Positions 14,960 through 22,205 of a stretch of DNA of 31,329 nucleotides are shown here, one piece after another; the stretch's first letter is position 1; every line of letters starts with the position of its first letter. The position numbers and the translations under genes are program-made. This DNA comes from Bacteriovoracaceae bacterium (GTDB lineage Bacteria > Bdellovibrionota > Bacteriovoracia > Bacteriovoracales > Bacteriovoracaceae), in contig CANETG010000002.1 in the NCBI GenBank assembly GCA_947440875.1, positions 1 through 31,329 of the forward strand, read 5' to 3'. Under the pieces are notes generated by a model. It was not told the DNA's origin, did no database searches, and saw nothing but the letters and a program-made list of their open reading frames with translations.

Positions 14960-15838
14960 TTAAAGGAAAGACGAGGAGAGCTGACAGGAAGTTTTCACTC
15001 GAAACTCTTCGACTTCATCCAGTCGGAGGATTTTAACGCCGCGGTTTTTTGCATACGAGAGGAATAATTCCACGGCCCCCGGAGTCACACCATGAATGTC
15101 ATGATTCAGAATGACTCCACCGGCCGGAGGATTAGTGATGATATAAGTTTGTTTGGTAAAATTTCCGTCAGGTTTTCTAAGAAAGTTAATCGCTGTTCCA
15201 CCGTCATTGTGAGCGATGATATTTTGCGCAATTTCCGCACTCGTCATTCCTTTAAGCCAATCAACCGTATCCACATCCCAGAACGCGAATTGAATACAAT
15301 TTTCTCCGAAAAGTTCCCGTGAAATCGCCTGTAGAGAATTCATGTGATGATAATCTGTGCGTCCCCCGTAGGCTCCATAGGGATAGCGGTAGTAAATGGT
15401 TGTGAAGTCATACCCAGCGCGCTGGTGATAGCCATCAATGGCGCGGATGGAATCGTTCATTTGTTTTTTCCACTGAATCTCTGTCAGTGTGTTCGAATTC
15501 TCATGGGTGGGACCGTGAGACGCAACAAGATGTCCCTCGTCCAACATGCGCTGAATGAGCGGAAATGTTTCTTCGGTGACTTTATTGGTGATGACAAAAA
15601 AGACTGCTTTGACATCATGCTTTTTTAAGACATCGAGGACTTTTGGCGTATTGACTGGGTCGGGACCATCATCAAAAGTCATCGAAAATGTGTTCGTCCC
15701 GTAGAGTGTTTTTGTGAGATACGGTCTAAATCCTATATCTCTAGAGGTGTAAATTCTCTCCTCCGGGTACTGAAGAATCTCCGCGATTCCTCCCTGCGCC
15801 GAAAAAGAAAAAAATGCGAGAAAAAACAGGGCTTTCAT
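14960..15838 (-). CDS. Secreted NodB-type polysaccharide (peptidoglycan/GlcNAc) deacetylase
   Basis: A 292-residue carbohydrate esterase family 4 protein with a signal peptide (about residues 1-16). NodB motifs are complete: TFDDGP (54-59, catalytic D56 and metal-binding D57), SHGPTHEN (107-114, metal ligands H108 and H112), RYPYG (151-155), WDVDTVDW (187-194) and LNHDIHG (244-250, catalytic His). These enzymes remove acetyl groups from N-acetylglucosamine in peptidoglycan or chitin-like polymers, which changes sensitivity to lysozyme-like enzymes. In Bdellovibrio, secreted deacetylases modify prey wall during invasion. A divergently oriented lytic transglycosylase starts 155 bp away, supporting a wall-related role. 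Whether it acts on self or foreign wall is not decidable here. Confidence 0.92.
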   Translation of the reverse strand: MKALFFLAFFSFSAQGGIAEILQYPEERIYTSRDIGFRPYLTKTLYGTNTFSMTFDDGPDPVNTPKVLDVLKKHDVKAVFFVITNKVTEETFPLIQRMLDEGHLVASHGPTHENSNTLTEIQWKKQMNDSIRAIDGYHQRAGYDFTTIYYRYPYGAYGGRTDYHHMNSLQAISRELFGENCIQFAFWDVDTVDWLKGMTSAEIAQNIIAHNDGGTAINFLRKPDGNFTKQTYIITNPPAGGVILNHDIHGVTPGAVELFLSYAKNRGVKILRLDEVEEFRVKTSCQLSSSFL

Positions 15839-15993
15839 AGGTATTCCTTATCCGCCGAATCTACCGCAAAAAATATCGTCGTCAAAGTCCTCTACATTGA
15901 CTTCTTTTTGACCAATCGCCCCTCTGGAAATCAGTAAGTTACCCCCTTCAGTCTGGCCCCTCAATTGCTTCAGAAAGGTAACAGGAGAATTTT

Positions 15994-16638
15994 ATGATCA
16001 AGGTTTGGATATGGGCAGCGTTGGCACTCTTAAGCCTACCAGCACTTGCGAGCTACCGAAATCTTGCGAGTACACCGAAAAATATCCGCGTGGGACATGC
16101 CCGTGAACTCATGGGTAAGCACTACGAGAAAAGTGTTGTGAAGAAGGGTGAAAAGCGTTCCGGACTCCAGGAAAAAATGATGAAAACAGTGGAAGAAAAA
16201 CTTCCACCTGGTTACAAAGCACTTTCCTGGTCAATCACTCAAACGATTCTGACGGAATCAAAAAAACATCAATTTGATCCTTATTTTGTGATGGCCGTCA
16301 TTTCTGGAGAATCAAGTTTTAATCCACGAGCGATGGGTCCAGTGGGTGAAATAGGTCTCATGCAGATTCGTTTTAAGACCGGCGAATGGATGGCAAAAAT
16401 GATTGGCCTGAAATGGAAGGGTGATAAGACTCTAAAGAATCCTGTTGATAATATTATTCTAGGAACTGCTTATCTCGCATGGCTGAGACAAAAATTTGAA
16501 AACAACGGTCAGCTTTATCTCGCTGCTTACAACATGGGTCCGACATCAGTGAACAAGGCCGTGAAAAGAAATGTTCGCCCGAAAGATTATCCTCAGCATG
16601 TGATGAAAAGATACCTCGCCTTTTACCAAGAATTGTAA
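15994..16638 (+). CDS. Secreted lytic transglycosylase, SLT (MltC/Slt70-like) domain
   Basis: A 214-residue protein with a signal peptide (about 1-19, ending ALAS). Residues about 80-205 are an SLT (GH23) domain. The catalytic Glu is E106 in AVISGESSFNPRAMG, followed by GEIGLMQI (118-125) and AAYNMGP (177-183), the order seen in Slt70-type enzymes. These cut the MurNAc-GlcNAc bond to give 1,6-anhydroMurNAc ends. The first 60 residues after the signal are basic and not conserved domain sequence. There is no lipobox, so it is likely soluble in the periplasm or exported. Start: ATG with AGGAG 6 nt upstream. Divergent from the NodB deacetylase, sharing a 155-bp promoter region. Confidence 0.93.
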   Translation: MIKVWIWAALALLSLPALASYRNLASTPKNIRVGHARELMGKHYEKSVVKKGEKRSGLQEKMMKTVEEKLPPGYKALSWSITQTILTESKKHQFDPYFVMAVISGESSFNPRAMGPVGEIGLMQIRFKTGEWMAKMIGLKWKGDKTLKNPVDNIILGTAYLAWLRQKFENNGQLYLAAYNMGPTSVNKAVKRNVRPKDYPQHVMKRYLAFYQEL

Positions 16639-16672
16639 TGATTTAATGATGTCCTCCTCATTTTATTCCTGA

Positions 16673-16825
16673 TTAGTTAAATGAGGCAGAGTCTTTTACT
16701 AAAAGCTTCATTCCATCAACCGCGACAACTCGTACGACAATTTCAGTTTCATTTATTTTTTCAGTACAGTCATAAATTCTCTCAAGATTGGGGAAAATCA
16801 ACGTCTCTTCCCAGGACCGAGAATT
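16673..16825 (-). CDS. Doubtful small ORF
   Basis: Fifty codons from an ATG at 16825 with GGGGATTAA a few bases upstream; the frame is open back to a GTG at 16900, but that start has no SD. The product (ending VAVDGMKLLVKDSASFN) has no recognisable domain. It is convergent with the transglycosylase, whose stop lies 34 bp away, and a weak 8-bp inverted repeat (16656-16663 / 16679-16686) spans the gap. It may be non-coding. Confidence 0.3.
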   Translation of the reverse strand, partial: NSRSWEETLIFPNLERIYDCTEKINETEIVVRVVAVDGMKLLVKDSASFN

Positions 16826-16936
16826 CATGACATTAATCCCCGTTGAAAATCCAATCACAATGATAAAAGACCACCCTTGTTTATAACGCAAAATGGGCAC
16901 GCACGTTGCAGGATATAAATGAAAGGGAGGTCAGTG

Positions 16937-17275
16937 ATGAAAATGATAATAACAATGGCGGCGACGCTTTTAATCGGTCTTCCGGCATGGGGACAAGGAA
17001 ATTTTGGTTCAGGAATATCGACTGTACCAAATCTTGATCCTACTCAATCGGCCCTTCCCTCTCCCACTATCAATCGAGATTTAAATACAACGATCAATAC
17101 AACAGGGGCGGAAACTTCAGGTGCCGAAGCAGGATCTCAATTTGATACCGGAACAAATGCCGGAGTCAATACTGGCAGTGGGACTGGAACAGGCTACTCT
17201 CCCGTTGCTCCGACTTCTCCATGGAACACTCCTGCCTCTACGAATCCTATGGGAGGATGGCAGGGAGGAAAATAA
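16937..17275 (+). CDS. Small secreted low-complexity protein
   Basis: A 112-residue protein with signal peptide (MKMIITMAATLLIGLPAWG). The mature part is rich in Gly, Thr, Asn, Ser and Pro, with Thr/Gly/Asn runs around residues 45-85, and lacks Cys and any known domain, so it is probably disordered or a surface or matrix component. The ATG at 16937 is preferred over the one at 16919 because GGGAGG lies 6 nt upstream of it. The stop is followed within 10 bp by the terminator of the convergent M48-like gene. Confidence 0.65.
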   Translation: MKMIITMAATLLIGLPAWGQGNFGSGISTVPNLDPTQSALPSPTINRDLNTTINTTGAETSGAEAGSQFDTGTNAGVNTGSGTGTGYSPVAPTSPWNTPASTNPMGGWQGGK

Positions 17276-17297
17276 AAAAAAGCCGCCCGAAGGCGGC
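17274..17297 (-). terminator. Strong intrinsic terminator for the M48-like gene
   Basis: On the minus strand GCCGCC-TTCG-GGCGGC forms a 6-bp G/C stem capped by a UUCG tetraloop and is followed by eight T. It lies 6 bp after the stop of the gene at 17304-18173. On the plus strand the A-run comes first and no T-run follows, so it serves only the minus strand. Confidence 0.9.
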
Positions 17298-17303
17298 CTC
17301 ATC

Positions 17304-18173
17304 TTAGTTTGGAATTGGTTTGTGCCAACAGCGTGGGCGGATACCTGAGGTTTGTCCTGATTTCTGGTGACAAGTTCCGCGGACTTCATCACTTTGATCG
17401 ACGTCTTCACTTGCCGCCACTTCACAAATAGATCCTTGAAAAAAAGTATCTAAGCGGCATTGAGTTGCTGGATGAGTATCAATATTTGAAGCAACGACAT
17501 TAAGATCGGGAGTACTGAAACTGGACAGCTTTTCGCTTCCCATAGAAGCAAAAAGATTCGCCACTGATGCTCCCGCCATTCCTGAACGGATACAAATATT
17601 CACGTCATCTTTCCTTAATGCTTTTTTACAAGCGGCGGTAAGTTCCGCGGGAACGGAAAGTTTTTTAACGATGGCAGAATTATTATCGTTTAAGAAGACC
17701 TGACGAAGGCATTTCAATGTCGCAAAGTAATCAGACTGACCTTCCGACGTTACCCACGGAGAGAATGTTGCTCTTTTTTTCGGGGCCCCACCGATATGGT
17801 GACCGAGTTCGTGGCAAAGAACGAGGGCAAAGCCGTCCGGTGTCATCGACGGGTGACGAGCAAGCCCGCCAAACATTTGGACGGTCCAAACTTTCGGAGC
17901 ATCTCTTTTTGCCAGAGCGTTGACTTTGGCATTTGTCCAGAGACGATCGATGACAAGTTTTGCACCAAGGTTAGAGATTACTGGTGAGTAAAGAGTTTCA
18001 ACTTTAGTGATGATTTCGCCAAACTGAATTTCTGTCAGTCCGCTGTTGATAGGCTTCATCCCGACAGGGATTTCCATTTTATTTTCAGGCAGGAAGCCAG
18101 ATTTTCCATTATCGGAACAAGCGTAGGTCCATCCCGAGACCAGAGCAAGAAAGAGTGTCAGAGCTTTCATCAT
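17304..18173 (-). CDS. Secreted M48-like zinc metalloprotease
   Basis: A 289-residue exported protein (signal about residues 1-18; C19 follows directly but the lipobox is poor). The zinc site is HELGHHIGG (H121, E122, H125). The downstream third ligand is probably E144 in SEGQSDYFA, and SNIDTHPATQCRLDTF recalls the THP...R-(I/L) motif of M48 peptidases. The body holds at least eight Cys, suggesting disulfides in the periplasm. M48 members include BepA/YfgC-type periplasmic quality-control proteases; this one lacks the TPR part. Start ATG at 18173 (a second ATG follows directly). Monocistronic, ended by a UUCG terminator. Confidence 0.85.
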   Translation of the reverse strand: MMKALTLFLALVSGWTYACSDNGKSGFLPENKMEIPVGMKPINSGLTEIQFGEIITKVETLYSPVISNLGAKLVIDRLWTNAKVNALAKRDAPKVWTVQMFGGLARHPSMTPDGFALVLCHELGHHIGGAPKKRATFSPWVTSEGQSDYFATLKCLRQVFLNDNNSAIVKKLSVPAELTAACKKALRKDDVNICIRSGMAGASVANLFASMGSEKLSSFSTPDLNVVASNIDTHPATQCRLDTFFQGSICEVAASEDVDQSDEVRGTCHQKSGQTSGIRPRCWHKPIPN

Positions 18174-18440
18174 TTCTCCTTAAAAGCGTTGATGAAATTT
18201 TTATTTATCCGAGTACCTTAGTCCAGCGATGTAAGACGATGTTTGGTGTGAATACACTTACTTAATCTTGCAAGCCTCCTTTCAAATCGAACTGAGTTGA
18301 GCTGGCATTTTTCAAAACTGAAAAATTTCTTGTATTTAGCGTTCTTAAGGATGGCCCTGTAATTATTTCCTAAGCCCCTCAACTGTTAAGGTTTTCTGCT
18401 ATTGTCGCCTCGCCCAAACCCATTGCACGGAGCGTATCCC

Positions 18441-20684
18441 TTGAAGAAAATACCTAAATCTGTTCTTTCGATTGCTACTCTTGCTGTCCTGTCCACTGCC
18501 TGCGTGAAAATAGAAAGTCTTGATCCCGTAAAGGCGATCTCAAAACAAATCAACGGCGAAAAAAAGAAAAAAGATTCTCGGATCACGAACTCCCCAAGTA
18601 CCAATCAATCGGTTTCGTTTGGCACACATAAAATGCAAGTTGTTTCCGAGTCCCTCATTGCGAAAACGAGTTTGAAGAAAGCGCGCATTCAAAAGATGCT
18701 CGCGGAGCTCCCGACGAGCTCAGAAACAGCAGAGGCAGTCCCTTTTGAACAAATCCAGGGTGAAGAAAATCTGCTGCTCGGTTTTCCGATTTCACTCTTG
18801 GGTGAGCAGAATGTTTTCGGGGCGGTCATTACAAAAGTCTCTGATAAAAAAAATGAAGAGCTCGGGGGACTTAAGCTCACCGATCTTCCGCCGCTTCATG
18901 TGCGTACGATAATCGGTCGCTTCGAAGACGGCTCCCCTGCTCTGTCCCTGATTGGTTGTGCCAGTGAGTGCTCTGAAAGATCTCAGCAAGGAAATCTTAT
19001 TTCTCTTCCGATCGTCGATGTCGATGAGGAGAAAGGTCTTCTCATGGTTGATCTCTCGGCACTAGGTCAAGCCCTCGATCTCGTTTCGATGCTCGATCCT
19101 GACGGTGAGTATACAAAATTGAAAGCAGTTTCGAGCTCCACGACAGAATTCGATTACGATCTCACTTCACTCATCTTCGATATCAAAACAAAAATGGTTG
19201 CTAAAGAGACTGCGCCGGAAAATATGGAGACGGCACCGGTCACGGAGTTTACAGTCCGCTGGTACATGAAACTTGCTTCCGGATTTAATCCCGCGTTTGA
19301 AAGTCGCGCTTCGACTGAGGGTGTTGGGTTTTTTGAAACCACTCGTTCAAAATCGACGAAGATCACGCGCTTCTCGCTCACTCAGAACGGCGAAAGAATT
19401 AAATACTTCATCAAGAACGTGCCGACTGAATACCGTCCGCACTTTTCTGGTGCTTTAAATAATTGGAACGCGAAATTCAAAGAAACCGTGGGAGTCGAAC
19501 CAATCGTTTATGAGTTCATCGAAAAGACTGATCCCCGTCACGAGAAGCTTGTCCCTGGGGATATTCGCTACAATATTATTGAATGGGATGAGGATAATAA
19601 AGCGGGCTACGGAGGTCTCGGACCATCGATTGCTCACCAATTTACCGGAGAGATGATGTCGGCAAACGTTCTCATTCAGGGACCGTTTATTGTTGAGATG
19701 TATAAGAAATGGTTTGCTCTGTCTGGAAACATTCGCGCGCTTAGTGAAAGAGGTCAGCTCGCCGAAGCGAACCAAATGATTAAAAAGTTTAGCGCGGAAG
19801 CGAATGCGAAAGTGAACGCGAGAAAAGCTGATTTTAATCTGAAGCTCGGAAAGAAACTGAGTCTGCGAGTAAACTCTCAGCGCCCAGAGCTTGAAGACCC
19901 GATGATTAAGAATCATTTTGAAGTCGTCCCTGCGGGAGTGACTTTTGATGAGTACATGAAAGGCTACTTCACTGAGATGATGGAGCACGAGCTTGGTCAT
20001 AACCTTGGTCTTCGTCACAACTTCAAAGGAAACCTTGGTTCAACTGATTCAGGTGACAAGGGAACGGTATCGCGTTCGATCATGGAGTACCTCGGTCGTC
20101 CATTCCGTCACCTCAACGACATCGGCATCTACGACACCATGGCGATCAACTACGGTTACGCGGGAATTGCCCCTGAACAGAAAAACTGGTTCTGTACCGA
20201 TGAAAACCAAGCTTCAAGTGCCAAGAATATTGCATCGGCTTCTCCGGAATGTTCAAAATCAGACGCCACGAGTGATCCTTTCACTTTTTGGGAGTCACGC
20301 GTTCGCCGCGCTCTTGACCTTGTTCTCGACATGAAAACGGCTTCAGCTCCGGTTTGGAAAACTGAAGATGTAAAAGCTCAGGTCGAAGAATTTACGATCG
20401 CGTTCGCTAACTATGCCGCCGCCGCCGAGAAAAACGGTGACACCTGGACGAACTTCTTCGGGAAAGCAGATCGCCCGAGTGACCCAGTGAAAGTGAAGGC
20501 CTACGTGTTGAAAAAAATGAAAGCCTTAGTTTGTGATCCGAGACTCGCCGAGATCATCCAGGCCAAAGAAACTCCAGAAGCGCAGGCCCTTGCTCAGACC
20601 AATCTCACGACTTTCAGAAAAGTGGTGACGAATAAGTCTCAAGAACTCGGCGTATTTTCTGAAAGAGAAACAAGTTGTAACTAA
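18441..20684 (+). CDS. Lipoprotein zinc metalloprotease, metzincin type (DUF4953-like)
   Basis: A 747-residue predicted lipoprotein. The frame opens at 18402, but the TTG at 18441 is the better start: GGAG lies 8 nt upstream and it places the lipobox LSTAC at C21. The catalytic core has HELGHNLGLRH (H516, E517, H520, H526), the HExxHxxGxxH metzincin signature, followed by SRSIMEY with Met-turn M548. Upstream, VEPIVYEFI and DIRYNIIEWDED match the conserved lead-in of the large zinc-dependent metalloprotease family with DUF5117/DUF4953 domains, although this protein is slightly shorter than many. It would act in the periplasm or at the outer membrane; the substrate is unknown. A clear terminator follows 9 bp after the stop. 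Confidence 0.9.
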   Translation: MKKIPKSVLSIATLAVLSTACVKIESLDPVKAISKQINGEKKKKDSRITNSPSTNQSVSFGTHKMQVVSESLIAKTSLKKARIQKMLAELPTSSETAEAVPFEQIQGEENLLLGFPISLLGEQNVFGAVITKVSDKKNEELGGLKLTDLPPLHVRTIIGRFEDGSPALSLIGCASECSERSQQGNLISLPIVDVDEEKGLLMVDLSALGQALDLVSMLDPDGEYTKLKAVSSSTTEFDYDLTSLIFDIKTKMVAKETAPENMETAPVTEFTVRWYMKLASGFNPAFESRASTEGVGFFETTRSKSTKITRFSLTQNGERIKYFIKNVPTEYRPHFSGALNNWNAKFKETVGVEPIVYEFIEKTDPRHEKLVPGDIRYNIIEWDEDNKAGYGGLGPSIAHQFTGEMMSANVLIQGPFIVEMYKKWFALSGNIRALSERGQLAEANQMIKKFSAEANAKVNARKADFNLKLGKKLSLRVNSQRPELEDPMIKNHFEVVPAGVTFDEYMKGYFTEMMEHELGHNLGLRHNFKGNLGSTDSGDKGTVSRSIMEYLGRPFRHLNDIGIYDTMAINYGYAGIAPEQKNWFCTDENQASSAKNIASASPECSKSDATSDPFTFWESRVRRALDLVLDMKTASAPVWKTEDVKAQVEEFTIAFANYAAAAEKNGDTWTNFFGKADRPSDPVKVKAYVLKKMKALVCDPRLAEIIQAKETPEAQALAQTNLTTFRKVVTNKSQELGVFSERETSCN

Positions 20685-20692
20685 GACGACTC

Positions 20693-20732
20693 AGGCACCG
20701 GGGAGGGTGAAACTTCTTCGGTGCCTTTTTTT
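20693..20732 (+). terminator. Intrinsic terminator after the metzincin lipoprotein
   Basis: Perfect 8-bp stem AGGCACCG / CGGTGCCT with an 18-nt loop followed by five or more T. It is located 9 bp after the stop codon. Confidence 0.8.
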
Positions 20733-20736
20733 GAAA

Positions 20737-21237
20737 TTACGGCAGGGAAATGAGATCAGCGATTCCGATGAGACCAAAAATGGGATGCCAGTTTCCTTTC
20801 GTAAAGAAGCGAGTCACTTTCTCACCCTTCAAATTCATGATCTGAAATTCTCCGTTAGGTTTGACGAGCGAGACCTTTAACGTTTTCCACGAACCAGTGG
20901 CACCATTGTAAAGATAACTGAGCTTCACAACTCCACCGTCTTCGAGTGAGAAAGGAGCTTCAGTGCCAAGCTTTAAGACGTTACGCCCACTTCGCTGGAG
21001 AAGAACGACACCCTCATCAACCACTGTTTCCGATGGAAAACTGTCGTCCTGGGTGATTCTGCCCTCTCTGGTCACGGTTTTAAAACGAACGGAGTGAAGC
21101 TTTCCGCTGTCATCAACTTCGGCGAAGAAAGTCGATGTGTCGTTATCAATATTTCCAGTAATCGTTGCGAGTTGAATTTCACGGGCAAAAAGATCGGCCG
21201 AAAGACTGAGCGCAAGTGAAAGAAGAAGTATTTTCAT
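20737..21237 (-). CDS. Small secreted beta-rich protein of unknown function
   Basis: A 166-residue protein with signal peptide (MKILLLSLALSLSADLFA). The mature part has alternating strand patterns (IQLATITGNIDND, LHSVRFKTVTREG, WKTLKVSLVKPNGEFQ) with no Cys and no recognised domain. It resembles small periplasmic proteins that are common in the secretomes of these bacteria. Convergent with the metzincin gene and divergent from the gene at 21373. Confidence 0.7.
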   Translation of the reverse strand: MKILLLSLALSLSADLFAREIQLATITGNIDNDTSTFFAEVDDSGKLHSVRFKTVTREGRITQDDSFPSETVVDEGVVLLQRSGRNVLKLGTEAPFSLEDGGVVKLSYLYNGATGSWKTLKVSLVKPNGEFQIMNLKGEKVTRFFTKGNWHPIFGLIGIADLISLP

Positions 21238-21372
21238 AATGGCCTCCAGTTAAAACAAGAATATGCCATCTCCCTCGGGGAGCTGAAAGCTTCAACGCGT
21301 CGAACTCTTAAGACTATCTTCAATCAACAAAAAGCTAAAGGGAGAAGAAAATAAGTAAAAAAGGAAAAGACG

Positions 21373-21825
21373 TTGAAACACCTCATTTTCGTTCCCCTAT
21401 TATTTTTTCTCCAATCCTATCGTCCATTCACTCAAGACGGATCAGTCGATGTGAATAGCGATGAGCTGGATGAGCGGATTGAGAAGGCCCAAGAGAATTC
21501 CCTTCAAGAAAAACGCGCGGAGGAAGTGATCCGTGAAGAACAACAGAGCGATGATGAATTCAATCGTAAACTAGAACCGAGTCTTTTATTGAATGAAGAC
21601 CAAAAAAAAGTCCGCAGATTTCATGAGAAACAAAGAATACCTTGAAAAATTTACTCTCCCTACTTCCCAGAAAGATTGCGGCCCCGCTATCAGGTTTTCA
21701 TGGAAATTATCTACACAAAAATTGCCGAGCCCAGTTGGTGTCTTAAACTTGCCGTTGGGATGCTCATTCTCATCTACATTCATGCCCAGTTCGTCTCACC
21801 TTTTATGGGCAATCTGAAGATATAA
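21373..21825 (+). pseudogene. ORF split by an in-frame TGA: secreted coiled-coil N-part and membrane-segment C-part
   Basis: From a TTG at 21373 (AGGA 8 nt upstream) the frame encodes a 90-residue exported, strongly charged, helical protein and stops at TGA 21643-21645. The same frame then stays open for 59 codons to TAA at 21825, and that stretch reads like protein: KIYSPYFPERLRPRYQVF then MEIIYTKIAEPSW and a hydrophobic LAVGMLILIYIHA. The codons before the TGA are protein-like too. Options: a nonsense mutation in a 150-codon gene, TGA readthrough, or a second small gene starting at TTG 21676 or ATG 21700. No family is recognised. I list the whole span as one locus so that both halves are kept. 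Confidence 0.4.
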
Positions 21826-21920
21826 CGCACCCCGCTGTCTGTAAGGATTACTCCTTTCAGAGATTCGCTTGTACAATGAAATCAAATTACAGATAGAACG
21901 CTCACTCATCAGGAGTACGT

Positions 21921-22145
21921 ATGGAAATCAAGAAGGCAATTTGCCATCTCTGGGGACACGAATTTATCGCAGTCCCTTCATCATTTTCGTCAAGCAATGA
22001 AGGCATCGATCACATCTGTCGCCGCTGTGGGCGTGAGAAATTCACACCGAGTCTTTCGTGGGAAGGAATGAATGCCACGACCGAAAGAAACGTCGACATG
22101 AGCTTTGTTCAGAAGCGGTCAGAAATTTCTCGCGAATTTAGATAA
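21921..22145 (+). CDS. Mini zinc-ribbon-like protein (DUF1660-like)
   Basis: A 74-residue cytoplasmic protein with the pattern C8-x-x-x-x-H13 and C33-x-x-C36 (AICHLWGHEF ... HICRRCGRE), that of DUF1660, a small family found in phages and host chromosomes and likely to bind one zinc ion. The start ATG has AGGAG 5-6 nt upstream. A hairpin terminator follows. No other phage-like gene is seen nearby. Function unknown. Confidence 0.7.
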   Translation: MEIKKAICHLWGHEFIAVPSSFSSSNEGIDHICRRCGREKFTPSLSWEGMNATTERNVDMSFVQKRSEISREFR

Positions 22146-22154
22146 TTTTTATAC

Positions 22155-22190
22155 GGGTCTGGATCTTTAGCATCCAGACCTATTTGCTTT
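22155..22190 (+). terminator. Intrinsic terminator after the DUF1660-like gene
   Basis: GGTCTGGAT pairs with ATCCAGACC (9 bp) around a 7-nt loop, followed by a TATTTGCTTTT tract. It lies 10 bp after the stop codon and just before the next signal-peptide gene. Confidence 0.7.
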
Positions 22191-22205
22191 TGTTAAACCC
22201 CAATC

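Noticed and set aside
16656..16686. 8-bp inverted repeat CCTCATTT / AAATGAGG as a terminator
   Set aside because: Long loop and no close T-run; recorded only as a weak structure between convergent genes.
19455..20018. 187-codon minus-strand ORF inside the metzincin lipoprotein gene
   Set aside because: Antisense to a well-supported gene covering the catalytic region; no start signal or domain.
21593..21817. 74-codon ORF that could be reached by a frameshift at the A8 run near 21601
   Set aside because: The original frame after the TGA looks more protein-like than this frame, so an A-run slip is not needed to explain the locus.
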